Below are positions 52,634-62,100 of a stretch of 64,000 nucleotides of DNA, piece after piece. The notes under the pieces are model-generated. The model ran no database searches, had not been told where the DNA came from, and worked only from the letters and a program-made list of their open reading frames with translations. The translations under genes and the position numbers were made by a program. Origin of the DNA: Rikenellaceae bacterium (lineage in GTDB: Bacteria > Bacteroidota > Bacteroidia > Bacteroidales > Rikenellaceae). The stretch spans positions 62,001 through 126,000 of the forward strand of contig JAFRZW010000016.1 in the NCBI GenBank assembly GCA_017442365.1, given 5' to 3'. Positions within the stretch are counted from its first letter, which is position 1; each line of letters begins with the position of its first letter.

Positions 52634-53170
52634 ATGAATAACAACTATTTACTTCGAGCATCGATTGCGGGCGCTGTGATTGGCGCCGTGTCGGTGGTAT
52701 TGGATATGATGCAGATCTGCTGCCCGTTCACGGGTTTGGGTTTCATTGGATTCTTGGTGCCTGTGGTGCTGATTTGGTACTATGCGCGCAAGTATTCGCT
52801 GTCGTGTGGTGCGGCGGGCTGTTCGTATGGTCAAGTGTTGGGCTTTATCGCTGTGTCGATGATCTTCGCAGGTGTGCTCTATGGCGCGCTTAAAGCGGTG
52901 GCTGTCAATACGTTTATCGAGGAGGAGTATAAGGCGCTGTTGGGTCAGTCGATGGATATGATCAAACAGATGGGCGTCTATTCGAAGGCACAGATCAAGC
53001 AGATGAACGGAATGATGAATACGATGCAGTTCAATCCGATCTTCATTGTCTTTTCGAGCATATTCAGTATGGTTTTCAGCGGTGTTCTGTATGGTTTGGT
53101 GATTGCGGCATTTACGCGTCGTGAGGCCGATCCGTTTGCCGAGACTAATCAAACGAGCGAAAATGAGTAA
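52634..53170 (+). CDS. DUF4199 membrane protein
   Basis: Seen: 178 residues with four hydrophobic helices (about 7-27, 34-49, 65-90, 132-157), the arrangement of DUF4199. The middle loop is a charged helix (EEEYKALLGQSMDMIKQMG). No biochemical function is known. The 3' end overlaps the following glycosyltransferase start by 8 bp, as is usual for this gene pair in Bacteroidota, suggesting a shared role in lipid-linked sugar transfer (inference). Confidence 0.82.
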   Translation: MNNNYLLRASIAGAVIGAVSVVLDMMQICCPFTGLGFIGFLVPVVLIWYYARKYSLSCGAAGCSYGQVLGFIAVSMIFAGVLYGALKAVAVNTFIEEEYKALLGQSMDMIKQMGVYSKAQIKQMNGMMNTMQFNPIFIVFSSIFSMVFSGVLYGLVIAAFTRREADPFAETNQTSENE

Positions 53171-54170
53171 CCAAATTTTGTCAGCCGATCACGTGCCGTG
53201 CCACGTTTCGGTGGTTGTGCCCGTCTATAACGAGTACGAGTCGCTGCCCGAATTGGAGCAGTGGGTCGATCGAGTGATGCGCGAGAACAACTTTTCGTAC
53301 CAGCTCATACTGATCGACGACGGCAGTAACGACACGTCGTGGGAGGTGATCGAGCAGCTGTCGGCCAAGAATGAGTCGGTGTGTGGTCTGCGTTTCCGTC
53401 GCAACTATGGTAAGTCGGCGGCACTGTATTGTGGTTTCGAAGTGGCTGAGGGTGATGTCGTTATCACGATGGACGCCGACCTGCAAGATTCGCCTGACGA
53501 GATTCCCGCTCTGTATAAGATGATTGTTGAGGAGGGCTACGATCTGGTTTCGGGCTGGAAGAAGGAGCGCCACGATCCGGTTGGCAAACGTTGGCCGAGC
53601 AAGTTCTTCAACGCAACGGCACGTGTGGTGTCGGGTATCAAACTCCACGATTTCAACTGCGGATTGAAGGCCTACCGTCGTAAGGTTGTGAAGAGCATCG
53701 AGGTCTATGGCGAGATGCACCGCTATATTCCGATTTTGGCGAAACAAGCTGGTTTTAAGCGCATTGGCGAGAAGGTGGTGGTCCATCGGGCTCGCAAATA
53801 TGGCGTTTCGAAGTTCGGGTGGGAGCGAATGATCAAGGGTTACTTGGATCTTCTCTCGGTGATGTTTATGTCGAAATTCGGTCGCAGTCCGATGTATTTC
53901 TTTGGTTCGTTGGGTACGCTGATGTTCCTGTTTGGTGGTGGTGCAGCGGTGTGGATCGTGCTGCAAAAGGTTATCCGCCAAGCTAATGGATTGGTGTGGC
54001 GCAGTGCTACGGATCAGCCGCTGTTCTATCTGTCGTTGGTGGCTGTGGTGTTAGGCGTTGTGCTCTTTTTGGCGGGATTTTTGGGCGAGCTCATCAACCG
54101 CAACTCGTCGGATCGCAATCGCTATCTGATCGATGAGGTCGTGGGTGCTGACGATGTATATTTTGATTAA
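53163..54170 (+). CDS. Polyprenyl-phosphate glycosyltransferase (DPM1-like family 2)
   Basis: Seen: 335 residues from ATG 53163 (MSNQILSADHVP). Cytoplasmic GT-A domain with VSVVVPVYNEYESL, LILIDDGSNDTS, the DxD motif TMDADLQDSPDEI and DFNCGLKAYRR, then two C-terminal TM helices (about 250-272 and 290-314). Known: this ArnC/GtrB/DPM1 group moves a sugar from a nucleotide donor to undecaprenyl phosphate. Acceptor sugar unknown. Translationally coupled to DUF4199. Confidence 0.92.
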   Translation: MSNQILSADHVPCHVSVVVPVYNEYESLPELEQWVDRVMRENNFSYQLILIDDGSNDTSWEVIEQLSAKNESVCGLRFRRNYGKSAALYCGFEVAEGDVVITMDADLQDSPDEIPALYKMIVEEGYDLVSGWKKERHDPVGKRWPSKFFNATARVVSGIKLHDFNCGLKAYRRKVVKSIEVYGEMHRYIPILAKQAGFKRIGEKVVVHRARKYGVSKFGWERMIKGYLDLLSVMFMSKFGRSPMYFFGSLGTLMFLFGGGAAVWIVLQKVIRQANGLVWRSATDQPLFYLSLVAVVLGVVLFLAGFLGELINRNSSDRNRYLIDEVVGADDVYFD

Positions 54171-54188
54171 ATGAAAAATTGATAAAGA

Positions 54189-54656
54189 ATGATTCAACGT
54201 ATTCAAACACTCTATCTTCTTGGTATCGTAGTACTTACGACGCTGATGATGTGTCTGCCGCTGGCCGAGTTTCTGTGTGGTGCGGAGACCTTCAACCTCT
54301 ATGGCTATGGTTTGCGCTCGGTGGCGACGGGCGAGATGTATAAAACGACCGTTTTTTTGGCAATTATGTTGGTGGCGTCGGCTCTGCTGCCACTGGTCAA
54401 TATCTTCCTCTATAAGCGTCGAATGACTCAGATTCGCTACTGCATTGTGGAGTTTGTGTTGCTGACGGGCTCGGTGATTATGCTGGCGGTGCACTATGTT
54501 TTGTTCTATCGTGCGTTTGCCGATTTTGATTTCTACGCACTGAGTATCAAGGTAACAATGTTGCTGCCGATTGCGGCTCTGTTCTTGAACTATTTGGCAA
54601 TGAGAGCAATAGCTGCCGATGAGGCGTTGGTTCGTTCGGTTGATCGAATCCGATAA
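54189..54656 (+). CDS. DUF4293 membrane protein
   Basis: Seen: 155 residues starting MIQRIQTLYLLGIVVLTTLMM, four TM helices, with a YKRRMTQIRYCIVEF loop after TM2. Both the MIQRIQ(T/S)LYLL start and the helix pattern are typical of DUF4293. Function unknown. It follows the glycosyltransferase by 18 bp and ends at a terminator. Confidence 0.85.
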   Translation: MIQRIQTLYLLGIVVLTTLMMCLPLAEFLCGAETFNLYGYGLRSVATGEMYKTTVFLAIMLVASALLPLVNIFLYKRRMTQIRYCIVEFVLLTGSVIMLAVHYVLFYRAFADFDFYALSIKVTMLLPIAALFLNYLAMRAIAADEALVRSVDRIR

Positions 54657-54678
54657 GCACCACAAATCGATATAAGAG

Positions 54679-54706
54679 AAGCCACTCCGCGAATGGAGTG
54701 GCTTTT
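54679..54706 (+). terminator. Terminator after the DUF4293 gene
   Basis: Perfect 10-bp stem AAGCCACTCC / GGAGTGGCTT with a 6-nt loop and TTATTAT after it. From here to 54817 I see nothing else. Confidence 0.85.
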
Positions 54707-54817
54707 ATTATGCACAGATAGTAAAGTGTTTTAATCGTCAAATAGAATGATGGCGGTCTGCAATAAGGTTAATGGTTTTGCAATTTGACAATAATTCTCC
54801 ACAACCGAAAATAGCAA

Positions 54818-54837
54818 AATCCGCCCTTACGGCGGAT
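54818..54837 (-). terminator. Terminator of the cupin gene
   Basis: On the minus strand ATCCGCC / GGCGGAT with a 5-nt loop overlaps the last base of the stop codon and runs into TTTTGCTATTTT. Confidence 0.75.
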
Positions 54838-55166
54838 TACTGCTCGACGACCGTAGCGAAGAAGTGCAGATCGGCGTCGCTGTTGTTGATCAGGCTGTGC
54901 GAATGACCCTTGGGGCAGTAGTGGCACTGACCTGCCTCGACGTCCTCGTATGCACCGTCCATCAGCACCGTGCCACGACCCTCGATGATGTGGATAAATT
55001 CGCAGTTGGTGGTATGGGTATGCTCGCCAATCGAGGCTCCGCTATGGAGCAAACCTTTCATAATCTTGCACTTATCGTCGAGGTAGCGACGTACGATAAA
55101 CTCTTTCTCGCCACCGTTGAAATGTTCGAGCACCTCTTCGGGGCGGTTGTTGAAATCTACGATCAT
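54837..55166 (-). CDS. Single-domain cupin protein
   Basis: Seen: 109 residues with both cupin motifs: HSGASIGEHTHTTNCEFIHIIEG (metal histidines) and AGQCHYCPKGHSHSLIN. Small RmlC-like barrel, cytoplasmic. Known: single-domain cupins serve as isomerases, dioxygenases or ligand sensors; nothing here picks one. It is divergent from tspO; a TAAATTTG -7-like box (minus, 55205-55212) lies 39 nt before its ATG. Confidence 0.88.
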   Translation of the reverse strand: MIVDFNNRPEEVLEHFNGGEKEFIVRRYLDDKCKIMKGLLHSGASIGEHTHTTNCEFIHIIEGRGTVLMDGAYEDVEAGQCHYCPKGHSHSLINNSDADLHFFATVVEQ

Positions 55167-55321
55167 TAGTTCTTGGGGTTTAAGTTGTTATCAATCTTTG
55201 AGTACAAATTTACGAAAAAGTTTGATACGCCGACCACCCGCGCGACAATTTTTACCCGTCCGCGACACATTTGGCCCTAAAATTGCGCAAGCCGAAACGT
55301 AAACCAACTCAATGTTCGATT

Positions 55322-55777
55322 ATGAAAAAGTATCTTGCCTATCCCATTGCCATTGCCGTCTGTCTGGCGGTGGGTTATCTGTCGAGTCTGTTGCAGGCTG
55401 ATGCACTGCGTGAGTGGTATCCAACGATCGCCCGATCGCCGCTGTCGCCTCCAAATATGGTATTCCCGATCGTTTGGGGAGTGTTGTATGTGCTGATGGG
55501 CGTGTCGCTTGGCGAGTGCTTTCGTACCGAGAATATGCGCGCCGTGCTGCCGTGGGTGTTGCAATTGGCGGTGAATGTATTGTGGTCGTTTCTGTTCTTC
55601 TGGTTGCGTGATCCGTTGTTGGGCTTGGTGGCGATGCTGCTGCTCATCGTGCTCACAATCTGGTATATGTCGTCGGCGGGACGAACTTCGTCGTGGGCAG
55701 CGTGGCTGATGATGCCCTATATGCTTTGGTTGTTTTTTGCTACCTATCTCAATTGGTACGTCTATGCCAATAACTAA
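55322..55777 (+). CDS. tspO: TspO/MBR-family membrane protein
   Basis: Seen: 151 residues from ATG 55322 (MKKYLAYPIAIAVCLAVGYL), five TM helices, and the family core WYPTIARSPLSPPNMVFPIVW with WGVLYVLMGVSLG and NVLWSFLFFW. Known: TspO binds tetrapyrroles and cholesterol-like ligands in the outer or inner membrane; in bacteria it is tied to stress and porphyrin handling. An upstream in-frame ATG at 55271 gives a non-membrane-like lead and was not used. Confidence 0.92.
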   Translation: MKKYLAYPIAIAVCLAVGYLSSLLQADALREWYPTIARSPLSPPNMVFPIVWGVLYVLMGVSLGECFRTENMRAVLPWVLQLAVNVLWSFLFFWLRDPLLGLVAMLLLIVLTIWYMSSAGRTSSWAAWLMMPYMLWLFFATYLNWYVYANN

Positions 55778-55784
55778 ACGCAAA

Positions 55785-55821
55785 CGAGCCTCACCCTGCA
55801 AACGGAGTGAGGCTCGATCAT
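55785..55821 (+). terminator. Terminator between convergent tspO and zupT
   Basis: Perfect 10-bp stem CGAGCCTCAC / GTGAGGCTCG, then ATCATTTTTA on the plus strand. Confidence 0.8.
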
Positions 55822-55839
55822 TTTTACGCGCAAACGTCG

Positions 55840-56646
55840 CTACATCAGCAGTATAAGGCTCACTGCCATCAGTGCCATACCGCAGATCATACCCACGATC
55901 GAGGTGTGGTTTTCACCATATTGGTGAGCGGCAGGCAGCAACTCGTCAAGCGAGATGAAGACCATAATACCCGCAACAGCTGCGAAGGTGCAGTTCAAGA
56001 GCATCGGTCCCATCAACGGCATCAGCAACAGATAGGCAGCCACAGCACCCAACGGCTCCGACAGTCCCGACAGGAACGAGTACCAGAAGGCACGGCGGCG
56101 ACTACCCGTAGCGGCATAGATTGGCACCGATACGGCGATACCCTCGGGAATGTTGTGGATCGCAACGGCAACGGCAATCGCTGCACCCGTTTCGATCGAG
56201 CTGATACCCGACATAAAGGTCGCAATGCCCTCGGGGAAGTTGTGAATCGTGATGGCCAACGCTGTGAGCAGTCCCATACGATGCAGTCGGTGGTTGTGGC
56301 GCGAGTCATCTTCGAGCTCCTCGACCGAGTGCAGTTCGTGCGGGTTTTCGGCCTCGGGCACAGCGCGGTCGATAAGGTAGGCGATGAGCATACCCCCAAA
56401 GAATGCGGCAGCTGCAATCAGCGCGCCCTGCTGCTCGCCACGCATAGCCTCCAACTCGATACGTGCCGAGTAGAGCATCTCCATAAACGATACGTAGATC
56501 ATCACGCCCGCCGAAAGACCCAACGAAAAGGCCAGAAAACGACGATTGGTGCGCTTGGTGAGGAAGGCGATGACGCTACCGATACCCGTTGCCAGACCCG
56601 CTGCCAACGTGATTAAGAATGCGTATATGACTTGCTGGGTCATCAT
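55840..56646 (-). CDS. zupT: ZIP-family metal transporter (ZupT-like)
   Basis: Seen: 268 residues, eight TM helices, with the metal-site helices AITIHNFPEGIAT and AIHNIPEGIAV and FLSGLSEPLGA, plus a His-rich loop (DDSRHNHRLHR) between TM3 and TM4. Known: ZupT imports zinc and other divalent metals. Its ATG follows the purE stop codon with no gap, so the two are co-transcribed, although their functions look unrelated. Confidence 0.94.
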   Translation of the reverse strand: MMTQQVIYAFLITLAAGLATGIGSVIAFLTKRTNRRFLAFSLGLSAGVMIYVSFMEMLYSARIELEAMRGEQQGALIAAAAFFGGMLIAYLIDRAVPEAENPHELHSVEELEDDSRHNHRLHRMGLLTALAITIHNFPEGIATFMSGISSIETGAAIAVAVAIHNIPEGIAVSVPIYAATGSRRRAFWYSFLSGLSEPLGAVAAYLLLMPLMGPMLLNCTFAAVAGIMVFISLDELLPAAHQYGENHTSIVGMICGMALMAVSLILLM

Positions 56647-57159
56647 TTAGTTCACCTTGAAAGGCATTTTGATCTCCGACAGGTCGCGGTTAGCCTTGTC
56701 GATCTTCTCGGCCAGCTCATCTTTGAAAGCCACCACCTTAGCCATCATTGCGGGGTCGCCTGCGGCAAGAATCTGCGTAGCAAAGATCGCAGCATTCTTG
56801 GCGTTGTCGAGCGCCATCGTAGCAACGGGAATACCTGCGGGCATTTGCAGAATCGAGAGCACTGAATCCCAACCGTCCATCGAGTTGCCCGACTTGATGG
56901 GCACACCGATTACGGGCAGCGGTGTCATTGCAGCGATCACACCCGGCAGGTGAGCTGCGCCGCCAGCACCGGCGATGATGACCTTCACGCCACGCTCTGC
57001 TGCACCGCGTGCAAACTGCTCAACCAGAGCGGGGGTACGGTGAGCCGACAAAGCGAGTACCTCGTAGGGTATCTCCATAGCGTCGAGATGTTTAGCGGCA
57101 GCCTCCATCACCTTCAAATCCGAGGTGCTGCCCATAATAATGCTAACTATTGGTGTCAT
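56647..57159 (-). CDS. purE: 5-(carboxyamino)imidazole ribonucleotide mutase
   Basis: Purine synthesis step N5-CAIR to CAIR. Seen: 170 residues from ATG 57159 ([21 protein letters not shown]), a class I PurE with [26 protein letters not shown] and [20 protein letters not shown] slightly earlier ATG at 57168 is possible. purK is not adjacent. A perfect -7 box lies upstream. Confidence 0.96.
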   Translation of the reverse strand: MTPIVSIIMGSTSDLKVMEAAAKHLDAMEIPYEVLALSAHRTPALVEQFARGAAERGVKVIIAGAGGAAHLPGVIAAMTPLPVIGVPIKSGNSMDGWDSVLSILQMPAGIPVATMALDNAKNAAIFATQILAAGDPAMMAKVVAFKDELAEKIDKANRDLSEIKMPFKVN

Positions 57160-57203
57160 ATTGCACAAAATTTTTGAAAATTAATCGAAAGTTTGTAACT
57201 TCG

Positions 57204-57211
57204 CAAAGTTA
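57204..57211 (-). promoter_or_regulatory. purE: -7 box before purE
   Basis: TAACTTTG on the minus strand, 45 nt before the purE ATG. A TAACTTCG on the plus strand (57196-57203) almost abuts it and may serve hpt, giving a compact divergent promoter. Confidence 0.5.
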
Positions 57212-57265
57212 ATTGTTTTTTTACGAAACTCAAACGCGAAGTCTAACTCTTATCAAAATAAATCT

Positions 57266-57820
57266 ATGAGTTGTAACAAGAATAGGGTCAAGTTGCACGA
57301 CAAGACCTTCGAAGTGATGATCTCGGCCGAAGAGATCGATCGCGCAGTCGAGGCTGTGGCAGCGCAAATCAATGCCGATTATGCCGATCGTGAAACACCT
57401 CTGTTTCTGGGTGTTCTGAACGGCTCGTTTATGTTTATGTCCGATCTGATGAAGAAGGTCGATTTCAACTGTGAGCTGTCGTTTGTCAAGTTGGCGTCGT
57501 ATGCCGGCACATCGACTACGGGCAAGGTGCAGGAGCTGATCGGCTTGAAGAATAATATCGAGGGTCGCCACGTGATCGTGGTCGAGGATATCGTCGATAC
57601 GGGCGAGAGTATCGAGCACCTGATGCGTTCGTTGTCGGGTCATAACCCCGCAAGTGTCGAGGTGGCAACGCTCTTCTTCAAGCCCAATTCGTACTCGAAG
57701 CAGATACCTATTAAATATAAGGCGTTGGAGATTGGCAATGAGTTTATCGTAGGTTATGGTTTGGATTACGACCAACTGGGTCGCAATCTGAAAGATGTTT
57801 TTGTGGTAGTCAATGAGTAA
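57266..57820 (+). CDS. hpt: Hypoxanthine phosphoribosyltransferase
   Basis: Salvages hypoxanthine (and usually guanine) with PRPP. Seen: 184 residues with PLFLGVLNGSFMFMSDLM, the PRPP-binding motif VIVVEDIVDTGESIEHL and GYGLDYDQLGRNL near the end. Normal length. It overlaps queE by 8 bp. Divergent to purE, so salvage and de novo purine genes share one promoter region. Confidence 0.96.
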   Translation: MSCNKNRVKLHDKTFEVMISAEEIDRAVEAVAAQINADYADRETPLFLGVLNGSFMFMSDLMKKVDFNCELSFVKLASYAGTSTTGKVQELIGLKNNIEGRHVIVVEDIVDTGESIEHLMRSLSGHNPASVEVATLFFKPNSYSKQIPIKYKALEIGNEFIVGYGLDYDQLGRNLKDVFVVVNE

Positions 57821-58448
57821 CCGTCGTCCCGATACCGATTTCTGCGAAGGTCGTCGATTGCCGTTGGTCGAGGATTTCTACACCATTCAGGGTGAGGGAT
57901 TTCACTCGGGCAAACCCGCCTATTTCATTCGCTTGGGCGGCTGCGATGTGGGTTGTAGCTGGTGCGATGCCAAATATACGTGGAATCCGCTGAGCCACCC
58001 GCTTGTGGCGACTGACGAGATCGTCGAGCGCGCTGCCTCGTTCGAGGCGCAGGCGATCGTCATCACGGGAGGCGAGCCGCTGCTCTATCCGCTCGATTAT
58101 CTGACCCAGCGACTGCACGCTCACGGCTTGGAGATCTTCCTCGAAACGTCGGGCTCGCACCCACTGAGTGGTGAGTTCGATTGGATCTGTCTGTCGCCCA
58201 AGCGCAAGCAACCGCCTTTGGCTGAGGCGTTTGCTGCGGCAAGCGAGTTGAAGGTCATCGTCGAGACCGAGGAGGACCTGCGTTGGGCTGAGGAGTGCGC
58301 TGCGAAGGTAGGGGAGCGCTGTATGCTCTTTATGCAACCCGAGTGGAGCCGTTCGGAGCAGATGACACCGACGATTGTCGAGTATGTCAAGGCTCACCCG
58401 CAGTGGAACATTTCGATTCAGATTCATAAGTTTATGCACATTCCCTAA
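57813..58448 (+). CDS. queE: 7-carboxy-7-deazaguanine synthase
   Basis: Radical SAM step of preQ0/queuosine synthesis: CPH4 to CDG. Seen: 211 residues with YTIQGEGFHSGKPAYFIRLGG and the cluster motif CDVGCSWCDAK (C-x3-C-x2-C), TGGEPLLYP, LETSGSHPL and LSPKRKQPP. No other que gene is in the window. It overlaps hpt and is followed 17 bp later by the FtsB-like gene. Confidence 0.95.
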   Translation: MSNRRPDTDFCEGRRLPLVEDFYTIQGEGFHSGKPAYFIRLGGCDVGCSWCDAKYTWNPLSHPLVATDEIVERAASFEAQAIVITGGEPLLYPLDYLTQRLHAHGLEIFLETSGSHPLSGEFDWICLSPKRKQPPLAEAFAAASELKVIVETEEDLRWAEECAAKVGERCMLFMQPEWSRSEQMTPTIVEYVKAHPQWNISIQIHKFMHIP

Positions 58449-58465
58449 TATGCTGGCCGTTGGTT

Positions 58466-58741
58466 ATGGAGTGGTATCGTAGTAAGCGTTTTTGGGTGGT
58501 GGCGGTGATTATCGCTGTGGTCATAATGTTCTTTTTGTCAGGACGTTATGTGATGGAGTGTTTCCGTCTGCGACGCGATATTGCGGCATTGACCAAGGAG
58601 GTCGAGGCGTGCCGCAAGAAGATTGCCGAGGATAGCACGATGCTCGAAAATCTGAGATATGACGAGTATATCGAGGCCTACGCCCGCGAGCACTACAACC
58701 TGCAAAAAAAGAACGAAACGGTCTATATCTTGAAGGACTAA
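58466..58741 (+). CDS. FtsB/DivIC-family septum formation initiator
   Basis: Seen: 91 residues from ATG 58466 (MEWYRSKRFWVVAVI); a TTG six bases upstream is a weaker start. One TM helix (about 10-28), then a coiled coil (LRRDIAALTKEVEACRKKIAED) and the conserved tail YIEAYAREHYNLQKKNETVYIL. Known: FtsB/DivIC bridges FtsL and FtsQ in the divisome. Ends at a strong terminator. Confidence 0.9.
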   Translation: MEWYRSKRFWVVAVIIAVVIMFFLSGRYVMECFRLRRDIAALTKEVEACRKKIAEDSTMLENLRYDEYIEAYAREHYNLQKKNETVYILKD

Positions 58742-58765
58742 CTAAGGTACATAGCGTAGCATTTC

Positions 58766-58801
58766 AGCCACATTTTCCGCAAGGAGAGTGTGGCTTTTTT
58801 G
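58766..58801 (+). terminator. Terminator of the hpt-queE-ftsB operon
   Basis: AGCCACA / TGTGGCT stem with a 16-nt loop followed by T6. Confidence 0.8.
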
Positions 58802-58848
58802 TGCTCTGATCGACCCAAACGGAGCGTGTCGGAGGGTGCAAAAGTTCC

Positions 58849-58964
58849 TCAAATTGTTGAAAACCCAATGTTCAAATGTTGAAAACTCCCCGATTTTCGC
58901 TCTCTGAATGTTTCTAATATTTTCATAATGAGAGCAATGTGGAGCGTTGTTCAAATGTTGAAAA
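58849..58964. promoter_or_regulatory. Three copies of a TCAAATGTTGAAAA dyad motif
   Basis: GTTCAAATGTTGAAAA occurs identically at 58870-58885 and 58949-58964, and a near copy TCAAATTGTTGAAAA lies at 58849-58863. The core TTCAA-ATG-TTGAA is a dyad. All copies lie upstream of the promoter at 59014, so an operator cluster for the 1507-residue lipoprotein is plausible (inference). Confidence 0.5.
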
Positions 58965-59013
58965 GTCGTGTTGCGGTGTTGATTTTTTATTAACAAACGG
59001 TGGTGTCTGTTTG

Positions 59014-59044
59014 TTGTATTTTTCGGGACGTATTTTTATATTTG
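59014..59044 (+). promoter_or_regulatory. Promoter of the BACON lipoprotein gene
   Basis: TTG at 59014-59016 and TATATTTG at 59037-59044, 20 nt apart, 92 nt before the ATG. Confidence 0.65.
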
Positions 59045-59136
59045 TGAGTTAAATTTGGCCAAAAACCAACGATTTGCAATCTAAAAAATTAGGAAACATA
59101 CAAATTATTAACAAACAACTAAAAACAAAAAGATCT

Positions 59137-62100
59137 ATGAAACATTTGAAGCATTTGCTTTTCACGCTGCCGATGTTGCTCATCGCGATGTCGTTTGCAG
59201 GGTGTAATACCGAGGAGGTCGATCCGGTTATTCCGGAGTTGGAGATCGCCGAGGAATTGACAGGCGAGGCTCTCGAATCGCTCACCTTGCAGTTCGATGC
59301 AGCGGAGAGCAGCAAGACCTTCGCCGTACGTTGCAACCGCGCTTGGACTGCGGTTTCGAGCAACGCCGATTGGTGTGTGGTCAATCCCGATGAGGGTAAT
59401 GGCGACAATACGCTGACCGTAACCGTTAGTCGCAATACGGGTACTTCGCGTAAGGCCGAGATCATCGTTTCGACCATTCTGTTCAAGCGTTCGATCTACA
59501 TCGAGCAGAAGGGCGAGCAGGCCGACGCTAAGGTTATCTTCTTCGACAACCTCGATGGTGAGGCTGCGTCGCAGGATTCGAACAACAAGTGGCCCTACGC
59601 TAATGAGTTCCAGAAGTACAATAAGAAGGGTACGGGTGCTGCCGAGGTTACCTACGATTCGTATAGCGTAACGGTTCGTAGCAACTCGCCTTCGAACGAC
59701 ACCAAGTACAACAACTCGGACTACTCGATCAACGAGGCGTCGGGTGTGAACAACCTCTATTTCGCAGCAAACGGTAACTTCACCGTCAATAAGATCGCTC
59801 TCGAAGGCGAGCAGAAACTGCATATGGAGTGGGGTGTTGAGCGTAACGAGTATGGCAACTATGATGCTCCGTTCAACCCCGATGAGTTTATCGTATCGCT
59901 GAGTGCCGATGGTCAGAAGTGGTCGAAATTGACCTATACCCGTTCGGATTACAGCGCGTGGGACAAGGCGTCGGCTGACTTCCAGCTCAAAGAGGCAGTT
60001 GAGTATCTCTACATCAAGATGGAGGCAAGCGTTGCAACCCGCGTCGATGATATCAAGCTGACGACCGGTGCTGGTGGTCAGGAGATTGACCTGGCAGCAG
60101 GTGAGGCGGGTGATGATCCCGAGCAGCCTTCGGTTGATGGCACCAAGCTCTACTACGAGTCGTTCGATGGTGTGGCTTTGACGGCTAATACCAATCTCGA
60201 TGCGTTCGAGGCTGCGGGCGGTTTCGTTCGTCAGGGTCTGGGTGGTGCTGCGGCTAACTATGCCGGCACGACCTTCGACTTCCGCAAGTCGCACGCTTCG
60301 GATAGCTATACCGGCGCTTCGGGTGGCAACAACGCATTCGGTAACAAGGCCGATGTTGTATTCGTTGTGAATAACATCAACGTTGGTACGGCACAGAATA
60401 TCGACCTGTCGATGGGTCTGCGTGTTTACAGCGCATATAACGCTTCGGAGTTCGAGGCATATTATACCACCGACGGCGGTACGACCTATAAGCCTCTGAC
60501 ACTGACTCGCTCGGCAGATAAGGCTTGGCAATTGACCACCGCGTCGTTCACCGTAGCTGAGTCGGAGAGCATCGTAGGCTTGAAGTTCGTTTCGAAGGTT
60601 GCTGAGCAGCAGTTCCGTATCGACGACCTGACCCTCTCGACCAAGGACGAGGGCGTGAAGATCGAGGCTATTCCCGTGGTTAAGACTGCCGAGGCGGCTG
60701 ACATCACGATGAGTGGCGCAACGTTAGGCGGTAGCTACGAGTTCGACGGTACGATTTCGGAGGTAGGCGTTGCTTACAAGGCTGAGGGTGCTGCGGACTA
60801 CACCGTTGAGAAGGCTATTGCAATTCAGTCGCCCTTCTCGATCACGCTCAATACCCTGACTGACGGTACCAACTACGAGTACTACGCATACGTTGTAGTT
60901 GATGGCAAGGAGTATAAGGGTGATGTCAAGACCTTTGCAACCGAGAAGGATCAGAGCACGGCAGTTACCTACTTTGCTGACGATTTCGCAGCAATTGAGG
61001 ATAAGGTTGTTTACAATAGTGGTAAATGGACCTTTACTTCAACAGATACTAAGTGGCCTGCAAACTACAAAATGGGTTGGTATGGCAAGACTTTCAATAA
61101 TGGTGCTGATAAGTATATTACGATTGCACCTTATGACACAGAACTGACCGAGGTTGTGGCTTATGCCGTAATGACCAAGTTCAATGTGGCTGAGGCTCAG
61201 GGCAAGAAACTGACCTTCGACCTGGCTTGGTACTTCCAGACCAAGGACAACTCGAAGTTCGAGGTTGTAGCGTCGAAGAACTACACAGGTGATGTTGCTG
61301 CGGCAACTTGGGAGGTTGTTGAGTCGTACACCTATACCGACGAGTCGATCAATCCGAAGAATACTTGGACCTCGTACTCGCTCGACCTTTCGACCAAGTA
61401 CGCTGAGGAGAAGGCTCTGGCAGTAGCATTCCGCTACACCGGTAAGTCGAATACCTACCGTTTGGATAATGTTGAGTTTGGTGCAGTTGAGGCTCCGGTT
61501 GATGTGCTGACCGTTGTTACGGGCGAGGCTACCAACGTAACCACCACTACTGCAACCGTTGCAGGTTCGTACTCGGGCGTAACGGAGGCACCTGCCGAGG
61601 TTGGTGTTGAGTACCGAATGAGCGGTGTGGCTGACTACACGAAGGTGGCTGCTGCGGCAGTAGCTGAGTCGTTCTCGGTTGAGCTTTCGAATTTGGTTGA
61701 GGAGAGCACCTACGAGTACCGCGCTTACGCAGTTGCAGGCGAGGAGACCACCTATGGCGAGGTTAAGACCTTCACCACTACTGCTCCCGCAACCATTACT
61801 CCGATTGCTGATGTGGAGTTTGGTAACACCTACACTATGGAGGGTCAGGTAACTGCTGTTTCGACCAATGGCTTTGTCTTCACTGACGCAACGGGCTCGA
61901 TCTTCTTCTATGGTGCGAAGAATTATGCCGTAGGTCAGAACTTGACCATTACGGGTGAGATTAGCTCGTATGATAAGTATTGTATGTTGCAGATTAAGGG
62001 TAGCACCGCAACGATCGTTGAGGGTGAGGCAGGCACTTATACCTATCCCACTCCTTCGTTTGCCGATGCAACTGCGGTAGATGCCTATGTGGCTGATACC

